NCBI GenBank assembly: GCA_944470555.2
Contig: OX104127.1
Location: forward strand, 141,688,786 to 141,752,785
Source: Heterobilharzia americana
Lineage: Eukaryota; Platyhelminthes; Trematoda; Strigeidida; Schistosomatidae
Reading direction: 5' to 3'
DNA: 64,000 nt
Part shown: positions 23,590 through 36,019 of the stretch, one piece after another
Position numbering within the stretch: the first letter of the stretch is position 1
Layout: the number at the start of each line of letters is the position of its first letter
Notes under the pieces: generated by a model
Seen by the model: the letters and a program-made list of their open reading frames with translations, nothing else
Told to the model about the DNA's origin: nothing
Database searches by the model: none
Translations under genes and position numbers: made by a program

Positions 23590-25110
23590 GGGGCATATTA
23601 TTATTATTTTCCCCTTGGTTTCCTAGTGGAACATAGGACTTCAGTAGCACGCCTACATTTCACTCACTTCTCTGCAGTCTTTTCAACCTGGCTCCACGAT
23701 TGCCCACAAGCTTTCATTTCCTCCTCACACAATCTCCTCCATATCACCTTCGAACAACCAACTTTTCGTTTCTCTTTTGGATTCCATTCTAGGGCGTGGC
23801 GTAGCGCATGATGTCTCCGAATGGTCTTCTCAGTGTATGGGCAGTCCAATCCGTTTCCACTTTCTTCTGTATATTTGTCGGGCGATAGGTTCTTGGTTGG
23901 TTCGTTGCCAGAGTTCCTTGTTGCTTATTCTTATTATTCTAACCATCTGATCTTCAGTATCGAGTGAGCATAGGTGGCAGCTGTTGATGAATGTATATCT
24001 GCAGTTTGTTGGAAATGCTTTTCGTGACACGTCAACTTTCTGAACCATATAACAGTACTGACTTGATATTGGTGTTTAAAATCCGGATCTTGTTCTTTGT
24101 GCTGAGTGCACTAGATCTCCACAATGATTTCAGATTAGTGAAAGCCTGTCTTCCTTTTCCGATCCTGGTTTTGACATTCTCGTCTGTGCCGCCTGTAGTT
24201 GAAACGATGCTGTGTTGTTTGGCTGGGTAGTTGAAAGAGACTACTTCCTTTAGGTTTCTCGCGTTCATGGTGATTGGTGCGTTTTGTTGTTGACGCTGTT
24301 GCTGGTTGGGTATCTTCATCACTTCCGTCTTCTCTACATTCACTTGAAGTCCCGTTTTAGCTGCCTGTTGTATCAACTTGTTAGTTTTCACCTGTAGATC
24401 TTCGAGTTTGTGCAACAAGACATTAGACATAAATCATAATCGGCGAAATCCAAATTTTCTACGGTCTTTTCGTTAGTCAAACAGCGTATCCCCATCTTCT
24501 CGCTCTTCACAATTTGTTGCATGATCCAATCCAGTACAGTCGACCACAATCAGGAAGATGATCGGTGTAAGTAGGCGATGGCCTTGTCTTACTCCTGTCT
24601 TCACTTTACTTCAAAGGCATCACTGAGCTTTCTATTGTAAATCACTTGTCATGTAGCACCATATAGCTGCTGTTGAATGAGGTTGGTAAAGGTTTGTGGC
24701 ACTAAAACCGTAGTGTTGAAGCAGTTTCCAAATTACTTCTTGGTCGACGCTGTTGAAGGTCTTTTCAGAATTGATGAAGTTGAGGTAGGGAGATGACTGT
24801 CATTGTATGCTCTGTTCTATGATGATGCGTAGCGTTGAAATTTGATCCTCACATGATTTGTTCTTCCTGAAGCCAGTCAGCCTGTTCCAGTTGTAATTTT
24901 GAATCCAGTGCATCCTTTAGTCTCTCCAGCATGATGCGGCATAATATTTTGCTTGTTTGGACAGCAGCATGATTCTTCACCAGTTCTTGCAAAGACTAAG
25001 CTCTCCCTTGTTTGGGATTTTGACAAGGTAGCCCTTCTTTCACTCGATTAGCAGGTACCTTTCCTTCCTTCCAAACCTTCTAATTCGGGTCATAGGTGAA
25101 CACATTCAAC
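23590..25110 (-). mobile_element. non-LTR retrotransposon (endonuclease-RT family R2), longest copy
   Basis: Read on the minus strand from about 25110, broken frames show the RT domain in order: LQELVKNHAAVQTSKILCRI, EQAGFRKNKSCEDQISTLRI, YLNFINSEKTFNSVDQEVIW (AFDSVDR box), then VKTGVRQGHRLL. The frame 24430-24032 then gives MSNVLLHKLEDLQVKTNKL, LQVNVEKTEVMKI, a YLGS-like stretch turned to FNYPAKQHS, IGKGRQAFTNLKSLWRSSAL and VLLYGSES. The C-terminal ISNKELWQRTNQEP, RRKWKRIGLPIH and EWNPKEKRKVGC follow. The element ends at CCACTAGGAAACCAAGGGG and (AAT)n. Several stops and shifts make it inactive. Confidence 0.8.
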
Positions 25111-25499
25111 TTCTGTATGCTTCACCTTGTGATTTGCTATTGATTTTGTTGTGTGTCAAATTAAAATCCTTCAAGTGATTATAATCTGTAGAATGAAAAA
25201 TAATTCTTTTAATGTAAAACGGCTAAGGTCAAATGAACTCATTGAATATACTTTTGAAAAGTTTAGGTTGCTTATTCATTCGATGTATCATTGATGCTTA
25301 ATAGTTAGGGGGTGTGATAAATAAGCTGTTCTATTAGTTGGATAATGGGAATATGAAGTGATAGTAGACGTTAATCTGAATAAATTAGTGTGATTTGTTC
25401 GTATATATAATCGCTTAAGATGAAATTAGAAAGAAGAAAGAGAACATATAAGTGAATACAGTATAATTTTAACAAGATAGATTAATGAGGTAATGATGA

Positions 25500-26641
25500 A
25501 GTTCAAACTGCATAGTGTTAAACACTTTCCTACTTACTTATTTTTTTTTCTTTTAACAGTTTAAAATGTAAATATACTACCTTTATATCCCATATACTTA
25601 TTATTTTATTGTTATTTCTATTTAATGATGAAATTATAGATAATATGAGTGTAAAAAAATACTGTTTACAATAATTTTTAATAACCAATACATTGTTATC
25701 TGCATAAAAACTTTTTTCACATTGAATATATCATATATGTGAGAGACTAAGATTTTATTCACTTAGGGAGGATACTATGAAAATCTTTTTTATTTATATT
25801 TATCATCTAGACAGACAGCAAATTAATTATTTTCATTTTATCACCTTATTTTTATTACAAGATATATTGCATTCATCCACTTTGTGTGATATCCATATCC
25901 ATGTCCACTAACAGGAATAACAATAACTTACTGTTACTAACATTATTATTATTATTATTATTGTGACAGTATTCATGCAAATGGATGAAATACAAAGACA
26001 TTAGAATCTGTCTTATGTTAGCTAACAGTAATAACTGTCTCCATTGAATAAATGAGGCAAGAAGTAGAAGATAAGTAACCAGTAGTAATAATGATAGTCA
26101 TAATCGTAATAATAATGATAATATACATTTTATAAAGTATGATAATTGTAATCGTGTAAAAGTCGATAATTCTACAACATTAAGTGTAACACATTATTTT
26201 AACATTAACGTGAAAGAAAAGAAAAATATCTTAAATCTATTTGTCTGTTGACAGAATAAATAAGCGTAACACTTGATTGTTGCCTTTAACAACTGGTCTA
26301 ATCTAACCAAAAGGAATGTTACATTCTAGATATAGGATTACTCTTCGTTTCTGCCTACACTGAGATAACGATAATAATAATAATAACAATAATACTATTG
26401 TTATCAGTACTTCTATGAGGATGATGGTCAGTACAACGACAATTATTATTATTACTATTATTATTATTATTATTATTACACCAACTGACATACAGAAGAA
26501 GGAAAAGGAAGATGGAGGAAAATCAGTGTCATTATAAGGTAGGAAAGAATTGTAATGCTTACTGAATTAGATATATGCAGAGCATAGACTAAGAGAGGGA
26601 AACAAAGAAGATCCAACTGACAAGTAAGCGATGAGTGTTAG

Positions 26642-26681
<40 letters not shown>

Positions 26682-27149
26682 ATAGTGAAACAAAGATTAA
26701 ATTTAGACATAAATAAATAATAGAATGAATATTCTTAAACCGTATTATTAGGCATAAAAAGTATAATTACCAATAAATTTTTTATTTGCTCTTAAAGAAA
26801 AGATCAAAACTGAACTAATCCAAAGTTTTTGAACATTTTTGTTTACATTATTAGGTATGGTTTTAAAAATGATTGTTTTTCTTCCTTCTGTTTTTTTAAT
26901 GACACTTTGTTTAAATCATGAAGAGAAAAAAATTCATAAAAATCTGATATTGAAAAATAATTTATTCATTATTTGAAAGATTTGAAACGGAAGTTTATAT
27001 CTTCTTGTGAATATGATTAATTTTACACTGAATCACTCATTTGTAGTATGTTTAATTGGATTGAAAAAGATCACATTATTCAACAGAGCTTAGATATCAC
27101 TAACTGCTAATTTTTTCACCATCTGACATCAGCTAAAAGGATAAGCATA
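25500..27149. other. very AT-rich, simple-sequence-rich intronic DNA
   Basis: There are (ATT)n runs near 25940-25965 and 26435-26480, a (TAA)n stretch near 26370-26390 and a (TA)n run at 26645-26678. The frame at 26303-26491 is a translation of these repeats. No gene is seen; 25110-25500 is also empty. Confidence 0.6.
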
Positions 27150-27821
27150 ATGTAACTATTTGTCTAAAACTTGTAGCGAATATATTTTGTATTTTAGCTC
27201 ACACAGTGTGTATATCCACAGTGAATTGTTCTCTGCACTAGCATTTCAGTTGGCAAACGTTTCAATCTTATGCTTTACAAAGAAGCTCTGATACACTGAT
27301 TATGATGATGATGATGTCTAGCATGACACTGAAACCTTGGTCAACTATAACCTTAGCTTATAGAACAACTCTTTATCCATTGTTCTCTCATCCCCATCTT
27401 CATGTCGTCTAGCAGATGAATACGATGTATCATTATGAAACTTTATATAGTTCACCAGGAAGATATACATACTCATGATAGAATATCACGCCTAGATGAA
27501 GAAAAAAAAGATGTGAAAATCAATCGATCCAAATCTTGGAAGAAGCTTGCTATTGATGAAAAGTATTACAGGAAACGACAGGAGAGAGACGAAGGAAGGA
27601 ATGTTTATTATTGACATCTACTTACTACAGTAGTCATCAAATATGGTACACTTTCCACTAAAACATTCATTTCCACAATGTGCTTCATTTCCTCATCTAC
27701 TTCTATCATCTTGATTTGCTCTTAATACGTCCATATTGTCTGTTGGGTTTCTCTGGGCAGAATATTTACCCATCGCTTGTAATTCTCTATGATTACTGTC
27801 ACCCTCTCAACATATACTACT
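27150..27821 (+). repeat. left arm of a 672-bp long inverted repeat
   Basis: This segment is the reverse complement of 32413-33084 over its full length, with about ten differences seen by eye (for example TTTTGTATTTT here against TTTTATATTTT, GCTATTG against GCCATTG). No coding motif, tRNA head or retroelement domain is recognised in it. The sharp ends at both arms (ATGTAACTATTTGTC outside, CATATACTACT inside) suggest a discrete unit or the limits of an inverted duplication. Confidence 0.9.
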
Positions 27822-28764
27822 TATTTCCATTCTGATCAGCATCACCCACTACATTATAAGTATAAAATGTCATGAAACGTTTACATTTTTCTGCTTTTTT
27901 CAACTTGATGATTGTAAAATAATAGCTAAATCCTGATACCCAATAGTAACATAAGTCTCCATATCAAAGTTGTCCATGATATGCAATATTGATTGCTTTC
28001 ATGAAAAAGTGTCATGTTAAACGTCTTTTATAAAGAGTTAGATAAGTGTTGTGTTAACAATTCTATACTCCTGTAGATATTATGTTACTTGAAAGAACCA
28101 AGACGTAAATTTTGTGAGTATATCTTCTGTCTCAGTGTTTCATAGCCAACAAGTATTTTTTTCTTCAAAAATGCATCTTTTATCTTTTCAAGGAAATAGT
28201 GTACACACACACATCGTAGTTATTTTTCAATGTTTATAGTATCCATTTGTTTACAATGTTATCATCTATTTATTCATTCATAACACAAAACTTGTCCAAC
28301 ATAAACACTAAGAAATGTGTCATATAGTTAGTATAACATAGCATTACGAGGAAAAACGTCATATGAGAGGGGAGATGAAGAAACGTTCGTTTCTTTCGTT
28401 CTACTTTTGAATACTAAGAACAAGAACAAGAAATATGCAGCATAATTGCTGTATACTTAGGCTCTGAATTATATCCTGTATTGTCGTATACCAGTGAGTT
28501 ACATTGTACCTTAGATTACATCCCTGTAGAGATGTTGGTCACTAGAGAATACTAACAACCGAAAACAACTACTTTTCGTCATGATATCACTTAATAAACC
28601 TCAGCATATTATTATCAGTCCCAAGACTAGCAGACACATCAGTCTTTGTCCCATTTCAGTAAGTCCATTCATCATCGAGGTAATTTAAATCCAGATGGGT
28701 TATAGATTTGATGTTTACATTGTCCTAGACTATTACCTTTAGACCTATTATGTAGGATAGTGGT

Positions 28765-28925
28765 TAGCAGTGGAATTCAAGAAGCGCGTTTCGTTCGTTA
28801 GCTGGATGTACCTGCCCCCCCCCTACCTCCACCCACCCAGTGGGTGATGTTATTCCTAGTAGAACTCAAACCTAAGACCAGCCACTTCAAACGCCAAAGC
28901 GTTATCCACTGAGTCATGACATCCA
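28765..28925 (-). repeat. Sm-alpha-like SINE, minus strand, hammerhead region deleted
   Basis: The minus strand has GGATAACGCTTTGGCG (A-box side) and TTTGAGTTCTACTAGG (B-box side). The ribozyme region reads CCAGCTAACGAACGAAACGC, lacking the whole stem II. A run of eight Cs at 28813-28820 interrupts the body. Confidence 0.6.
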
Positions 28926-29689
28926 CTCCTTTCACGACGAATATACGGTATAGTCTTCAATGTTTATAGGTTGTGTATCTCCATTGTTTATATTACTGAA
29001 GGTAATTTAGAAACGGAGAAATATGATTTTATAATGATGTAAATGAAACTGTTTCTTTATCTTCTTGAAATTATGACATCTTCAGTTTAACTTTCAATGA
29101 TTTAATAACTAGAAAACTATGAAGAGTTATAATTTGGTTAACAAACAGACAAGTTTTAACCCTAAAGCATACTGGTTTATCTAAGAAATTTGTACACTAC
29201 CTATTGCCAATAACTTAAATCTTTTAGATATTTTACGGTATCACCTTAGTCTGCTTATTCGTTAATATGATGAATAGTTAATTCAGAAAAAGCGATAACT
29301 TAGTTACTGCATAACTTTATCCAATATAGTTGTGTTAGTCTTTGATTTATTGCAAACAGAATTGTATTCTTATTTCCTCTATTCTTCGCTTAGATCATTT
29401 TCATTTGCGTTCTAAAAATGTGTATATATTATATATATAAATCAATGGGATCATATGATATGCGTCCACGCACATACACGCACATCTTGAACCAATTATA
29501 TGGTGATAAAAGAGCAGCAAACGAAATTATAACTTATGAGGAAATTTTTTTCTTCAGAAAATGGATTTTTCATGACTATAAACCGTCAAATATCTCACTT
29601 TATTCATCAATTGATTTGGTAAATGGCTGCTTAGATTAGGCATATAATTTTTTTTTCTGTCTAATTTTTTAAATATTCAGTCATATAGG

Positions 29690-29850
29690 CACAAGTACAT
29701 CCAGCTGACGAGTCCTAAATAGGATGAAACACATGTGCTGAATTCTGCTGCTAGTCACTATTCATCCTATATATAACATTGAAATATAAGCAATATCGAG
29801 GCATCCATGCAGGAGGTCAAATGCTAATGGCGACCAATCAAATTCGGTCC
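29690..29850 (+). repeat. Sm-alpha-like SINE fragment with near-complete hammerhead core
   Basis: The plus strand shows CCAGCTGACGAGTCC (CTGACGA at 29705-29711), loop TAAATA, then GGATGAAAC (GAAA at 29726-29729), the hammerhead core order of Sm-alpha RNA. Stem II can pair with one G-U. The position equivalent to the cleavage triplet GTC reads GTG (29735-29737), and stem I has a G-to-A change, so cleavage is unlikely. It continues with the family body (ATATCGAGGCATCCATG). The tRNA head is missing. Confidence 0.65.
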
Positions 29851-30086
29851 AATCAACAATGCGATAATACAAGTAACAACATTCACAGAGTTTTCATCTA
29901 TCTTATGCCTTGCCATCTTCATTCTTCTAGGCATAAATCAATAGAGGTAGATTGTGGATATTATTCATGTATATATCCATTGGAAAAAGAAATGTTATCA
30001 CGTTTCTGTTAACACATAAATCGCTGTACTAAAATGAACTCATTTTAATGGGATTATAATAGTGATCATAAAAGACATTACCAGGC

Positions 30087-30089
<3 letters not shown>

Positions 30090-30145
<56 letters not shown>
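30090..30145. repeat. (TA)n microsatellite
   Basis: About 28 uninterrupted TA units. Confidence 0.95.
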
Positions 30146-30148
<3 letters not shown>

Positions 30149-30344
30149 AAATTAATTTTTATTTGCAGAATTAATTAACTTTCTCATTTATTTTTCTTCG
30201 CTTCATTTTGACCTACTTGTGAGAATGAATATAAGCTTGTGTGTCTATAACCACTGAGTCACTAGTGTTATATATGCACTAAACGAAATAGTCCCATTAA
30301 TTTGTTTAATGCTACAAATCACTACGTTCCCTTTGAATATGGAG

Positions 30345-30510
30345 TTGTGGCTTATTAGTCTAGGGAGGATGACTGACAGCTTTTGGGGTTGTGGGTTCGA
30401 GTCCCGCCTTACCTACAAAGATTTTGTAAGCTAGGTAATATCACCACAAAATATGTGTGGTTCATTACTGCTCACTGCATGAATATGTGCACAATGTTGC
30501 TGGGTACTTT
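30345..30510 (+). repeat. tRNA-derived SINE (family gamma), best-preserved head
   Basis: GTTGTGGCTTATTAGTCTAG is the A-box side and GTGGGTTCGAGTCCCGCC a near-consensus B box. The body has AGCTAGGTAATATCACC and GTGTGGTTCATTACTGC, as in the other family gamma copies. No aminoacyl stem can be paired. Confidence 0.6.
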
Positions 30511-30933
30511 TTGAGTTATTTTCAAATTCGATGATTAAAGGTGTAATTAAAACGATTTCGTTGAATTTCAGTCGTTTAATTCGAAAATGTTTTTTATGTT
30601 AACGGCTTTGTTTCTTTTTGGATTAATTCCTGCTGAGAAATAAATTTTTCAAGGAATCCTGTCCATGATATTTTGGTAGGATGATGCTGTAGTAGGCACT
30701 ACTGATCAGAATGGACATAAGTAGTATATCTGACAAAAAAAAGGAGAGTGAAAAACGAAAAAAGGGAACGAAGCACACCAAGACTAAAATAAATTAAGGC
30801 CAAGGTAAAGACAAAGACTGTACATACTTCTTTTGTACACAAAAGTCAGGCTTCAGTTCAAGGATAACCGAGGCCTCTGCTAATATAAGAGTAAAACTCG
30901 GGCACTATGGTTGATTGTAATTCCATTTTATTC

Positions 30934-32164
30934 TGTTTATTAGAAATATCAGACAGTGAAACAGTAGCATTTACTGGATAACGTTTCAGACACAATTTAT
31001 TGTCCATATTCATATCAGGTAACTCCACAACTTCTAGTCAGAGTTTATATATTCTTAATTTTCTCTTCTTCTTTGTGATATGACAAGGGTAGTAGAATTT
31101 CCCATGTATGTGGGACAGGTGCAGAATCACTTCGACTCCATGTATTGCAAGATTCCACGGAGGCAAGAAGGAAATCTAGAGACTATTGTCTATGGGAAAC
31201 CTACCTATTCAAATCGCTACTTAGACTTCGAATCCTCCCACCCCATTTCAGTTAAAGTAGGCCAAGTTAAATCCTTAAGTGATAGAGCGAAAAAGCTTAC
31301 TGGTAGATCGGAAAATCTGCGACAAGAAATTAGACACATCGAGAATACCCTACGTCTCAATAATTACCCACCAAAGTTTATAGATAAATTCATAAGAAAT
31401 CGAAAGAAAAATATTAGCAGTGGTAGTAGTTGTAGAAGTAATACAGATGTTATCAATAATAGTCCCACTACTAGTGGTAATAATGGCGACAGGGTTAAGA
31501 GAGAATTCAAAACCTCTGCTGTGTTACCATACAAGGAAGGCACCTCAGAAGCACTACGAAGAATTCTCAATAAGGCTGGCTGGGATTAAAGTGGCATTCA
31601 AACCAACAAACTCACTTAGAAACAAGCTTTGTAGGTTAAAGGATCCTATCGATGCAATTAAGCAAAATAATCTGGTCTACCAGATTCCTTGCAATGATTG
31701 CGAGGTCAAGTACATATGTCAAAGCAGTCGACCAGGGTCGGTTAGAATAAAAGAGCACAAAAACTTAGCTAAGTCAGGATTAGTAGATCCTAATAAGATA
31801 AGAAATTTAGAGAAAAACTCGGCTATAGCTCTGTATGCGATGACACACAATCACACAGTAGGGTTGGATAGGGTGACAGTGTTGAGAACTACGTTAGTTG
31901 GGTGGAGGGAGAGGTTGATAACTGAATCTTTGTTTATCGAATCAACACCAAACACATACAGTCGAAATGATTCTGCACCTGTCCCATATATATGGAAAAT
32001 TCTACTACCCTTGTCATATCACAAAGAAGGAGAGAAAATTAAGAATATATAAACTCTGTCTAGAAGTTATGAAATTACCTGATATTGAATATAGACAATA
32101 AATTGTGTCTGGAACGTTATCTAGTAAATGCTACTGTTTCACCGTGTGATATTTCTAATAAACA
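30934..32164 (+). mobile_element. Penelope-like element family B with inverted terminal repeats
   Basis: The core holds the RT C-terminus: frame 31080-31589 with ETIVYGKPTYSNRYLDF and LRLNNYPPKFIDKFI. After a frame slip comes the GIY-YIG region in frame 31420-32052, with LVYQIPCNDCEVKYICQSS and GSVRIKEHKNL. The RT palm is absent, so the copy is 5'-truncated. The element is bounded by inverted repeats: 30934-31137 is the reverse complement of 31960-32164 (about 204 bp, roughly 90% alike by eye). The first 20-odd residues of the left frame are read from this inverted 3' end. A linker rich in S and N (31407-31500) lies between the two domains. Confidence 0.82.
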
Positions 32165-32412
32165 AACTAAAAAGGAGGCCTCTGTTGTTTTTAGGAGCTG
32201 AACACGGAGGAAACGTGAGGTGTTTGAGCGAATTCGATAGACAACCTTAAAATCCTTGTTTGGGTCAGTTGAATGGTTAGAATCGATTAAATGCTGAAGG
32301 ATGGAACTTCTGATGCATTCCTTTCACCTTTATAAAACCCAAGCCGGATTATGTTCTCATATACGTGTTGATTGCAATCTCTGACCATGGCCGATGTACC
32401 TTGCTCCACAGG

Positions 32413-33084
32413 AGTAGTATATGTTGAGAGGGTGACAGTAATCATAGAGAATTACAAGCGATGGGTAAATATTCTGCCCAGAGAAACCCAACAGACAATA
32501 TGGACGTATTAAGAGCAAATCAAGATGATAGAAGTAGATGAGGAAATGAAGCACATTGTGGAAATGAATGTTTTAGTGGAAAGTGTACCATATTTGATGA
32601 CTACTGTAGTAAGTAGATGTCAATAATAAACATTCCTTCCTTCGTCTCTCTCTTGTCGTTTCCTGTAATACTTTTCATCAATGGCAAGCTTCTTCCAAGA
32701 TTTGGATCGATTGATTTTCACATCTTTTTTTTCTTCATCTAGGCGTGATATTCTATCATGAGTATGTATATCTTCCTGGTGAACTATATAAAGTTTCATA
32801 ATGATACATCGTATTCATCTGCTAGACGACATGAAGATGGGGATGAGAAAACAATGGATAAAGAGTTGTTCTATAAGCTAAGGTTATAGTTGACCAAGGT
32901 TTCAGTGTCATGCTAGACATCATCATCATCATAATCAGTGTATCAGAGCTTCTTTGTAAAGCATAAGATTGAAACGTTTGCCAACTGAAATGCTAGTGTG
33001 GAGAATAATTCACTCTGGATATATACACTGTGTGAGCTAAAATATAAAATATATTCGCTACAAGTTTTAGACAAATAGTTACAT
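32413..33084 (-). repeat. right arm of the 672-bp long inverted repeat
   Basis: Reverse complement of 27150-27821, same length, both borders sharp. The spacer between the arms (27822-32412, 4591 bp) contains two Sm-alpha SINEs, a family gamma SINE, a (TA)n run and the PLE at 30934-32164. Confidence 0.9.
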
Positions 33085-33559
33085 GGTCGTGTAATTTTAA
33101 GGATTCAGTACGATGTAATGAATAGATAACGTTTAGTCTCTGTGATTAATTTCGACCTAAAACATTTTTTAAAAAAATGTAAATATCAGTATCTAATATC
33201 ATTGTAAGATTAATAAAGAATCGCAATGCTTGTTACTCTCATTAGATCAACAGTCAAGTGACCTTACGGAGTATTGTCATAAAGTGATATGCTGATTATG
33301 TATGACTTTTCCACTCTACACTCGATTAAACATTGTACTTTGACGTAGATTCAGTGCTGAATATAGATAATGCATAATCTACTCATCTTGATTACTGTAG
33401 ATTTCACAGGTGCAGCAATTGACTGACTCACTATACTTGCCTAAATCTCAACATGGTTTATTCATCTATATTAAAGTGGATCTCAGAAGTGTTTTAGGTG
33501 TATTTGCAATCGAATAAATATACTGTCATGTTTGTTTATCTTCAATAAAGATTACTATC

Positions 33560-34060
33560 ATTTCCCCTTGGGTTCCTAGTGGAACATAGGGCTTCAGTAG
33601 CACGTCTCCAGTGCACTCTCTTCTCTGTAGTCTTTTCAACCTGGCTCATGACTGCCTACAAGCTCTCATTTCTTCCTCACAAATCTCCTCCATGTCACCC
33701 TCGCCTCGGACGCCCAACTCGCAGTTTCCCACCTGGGTCCCACTTGAGTGCCTGACATGTGATGTCCCCGAATGGTCTTCTCAGTGCATGTCCAATCCAT
33801 CTCCCTTTCCTTCTGCATATTTGTTGGGCGATAGGTTCTTGGTTGGTTCGTCGCCAGCCAGAGTTCCTTGTTGATTATTGTTTCTGATCTTCACTAACGA
33901 GCCAGCGTAGGCAGTTTTTGATGAATACCTGTAGTTTTTTGGACATGCTTTTCGTAACGCGCCAAGTCTCTGAACCACATAGAAGCACTGACTTGACTTC
34001 GGTGTTGAAAATCCGGATCTTGTTCTTTATACTGAGTGCAGAAATACAATAGTGTATAAT
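33560..34060 (-). mobile_element. non-LTR retrotransposon family R2, 3' end, minus strand
   Basis: The plus strand begins CCCTTGGGTTCCTAGTGG, the reversed 3' terminus. On the minus strand the frame near 34090-33875 reads ALSIKNKIRIFNTEVKSVLL and ETWRVTKSMSKKLQVFI, the C-terminal motif of this family. It is 5'-truncated near 34060. Confidence 0.75.
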
Positions 34061-34457
34061 TATTCCCGTGTGAGCTTGTAAATATCTCATCAATGGATTT
34101 GCGTATATTGAGAAAAGGCTAAGAAAAGTATTAGACCAAGTGGTACGCTATTTTCCTCTTCTCTTACTGTTATACTAACGGTGAATAAATCATCTTTTTT
34201 GTTTCTTCTCTCTTCTATTCTACACTGCATGGATTTTTCAGTGTGATTTTCATTTAGTTAACCTGTGATGATTATTGTTTATTCTCTAAACAGTAATGAA
34301 TAGAAAGAAAATGATATCGGAAAAAATAAATCGAAAATATTTATTTATTTAAATTTCTAGTATTGTCATCACAGTTTTTTCCTACATTGTAAATAATCAA
34401 TAGGATTTATCGAAATGTTTCCTGCGACTATTTCAACTTATATTCTCTCTCCCTTCC

Positions 34458-34912
<455 letters not shown>

Positions 34913-35074
34913 TATCTCTGCTCTGGTTTAAAATAGTGAAAATTCTTACTCGAATGTTTTTGTTTCATTTGGCTGCATAGTATCTGATCGCCATTATGAT
35001 TGTACAGTAATTAGGGATATAATAAGGCATTATTAATGTTTTTTCTTGACTCCTAAACATCTTATATTCATATT

Positions 35075-35165
35075 TATTGATATCTTTGTTATTCTACGTT
35101 GTTTTACTGGATCAAATTGTTCGACCTCTATTGGTATATGGGCTCCGCGTAAATTTCTATAATAA
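35075..35165 (-). repeat. Sm-alpha-like SINE fragment, minus strand
   Basis: The plus strand has CGTTGTTTTACTGGATCAAA and GACCTCTATTGGTATATGGG, the reverse complement of the body at 35590-35655. It sits on the left of the retrotransposon copy at 35186-35580. Confidence 0.6.
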
Positions 35166-35185
35166 GTATTCAGGCAATAGCAAGG

Positions 35186-35580
35186 CAAACTACAGAAATT
35201 CATCAACAGCTGCCTACGCTCGTTACTGAAGATCAGATGGCCAGAATAATAAGAATAAGCAACAAGGAACTCTGGCTGGCAAAGAACCAACAAATAACCT
35301 ATCGCCCAACAAATATGCAGAAGAAAGTGGAGATGGATCGAGCGTACACTGAGAAGGCCGACTGGGGACATAACGCGCCAGGCACTCAAGTGGGACCCAG
35401 GTGGGAAACTGCGAGTTGGGCGTCCGAGGCGAGGGTGACATGGAGGAGATTTGTGAGGAAGAAATGAGAGCTTGTAGGCAGTCATGAGCCAGGTTGAAAA
35501 GACTACAGAGAAGAGAGTGCACTGGAGACGTGCTACTGAAGCCCTATGTTCCACTAGGAACCCAAGGGAATAATAATAAT
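35186..35580 (+). mobile_element. non-LTR retrotransposon family R2, 3' end
   Basis: The copy starts in the motif region (CAAACTACAG ... CATCAACAGCTGCCTACG) and runs through the ISNKELW-type region to the standard terminus CCACTAGGAACCCAAGGG plus (AAT)n. Its start lies within about 10 consensus positions of that of the copy at 47476-47885. Confidence 0.75.
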
Positions 35581-35890
35581 ACAATATTGAGGCATCCACA
35601 TAAGAGCCCATATGCCAATAGAAGTCGAACAATTAGATCCAGTAAAACAACGGAAAATTACAAGTACATCAATAAGTGGTTATAACTGATATCCGTTGTA
35701 CAAGAAGTGGGTATCGTGGCCTAGTGGATAACGCCTTGGTATTTGGAGACATGGATACGAGATTCGAGTCTCAGTGGGAACAACATTACTCCACACTGAG
35801 GTGCAAGTACATCCAGCTGACCAGTGAGTTCCAAACAAGACGAAGCATGCGTACTGGATTCCTCTGTTAGCCACAACCAAGTAAATCTTA
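35580..35890 (+). repeat. Sm-alpha-like SINE, near-complete unit
   Basis: In order: body (ATTGAGGCATCCACATAAGA), tRNA-like head with A box TCGTGGCCTAGTGGATAACG (35715-35734), B box GAGATTCGAGTCTCAGTGG (35779-35797), and a decayed hammerhead region CATCCAGCTGACCAGTGAG, then CAAGACGAAGCATGCGTAC. The core CTGANGA is interrupted by extra bases and GAAA is changed to GAAG, so it should not self-cleave. Confidence 0.7.
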
Positions 35891-36019
35891 TTCATGTTGT
35901 TATAGTTGCTGTGAATGTTTTCTGACTTTGGAAGATGTCATTTTTCTTCCTTCTTCAATTACGGTGTTTCTAATCCTTTCACTGATGGAAATAACTCATT
36001 TCTTCTGTATATACTTCAA

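Noticed and set aside
26303..26491. 62-codon frame rich in I, V and L
   Set aside because: Translation of (ATT)n and (TAA)n microsatellites.
30360..30420. Apparent tRNA gene with good A and B boxes (similar at 17650, 35715 and 48281)
   Set aside because: No aminoacyl or anticodon stem closes, and the downstream bodies recur elsewhere, so these are SINE heads.
31080..31160. Start of the PLE frame as a genuine N-terminus
   Set aside because: Its first residues are encoded by the inverted copy of the element's 3' end, not by coding sequence.
35033..35632. 199-codon minus frame (with relatives at 33611-33874, 23560-23811 and 16495-16872)
   Set aside because: These are antisense readings of the 3' end of the R2-type non-LTR elements; the sense frames carry the real family motifs.
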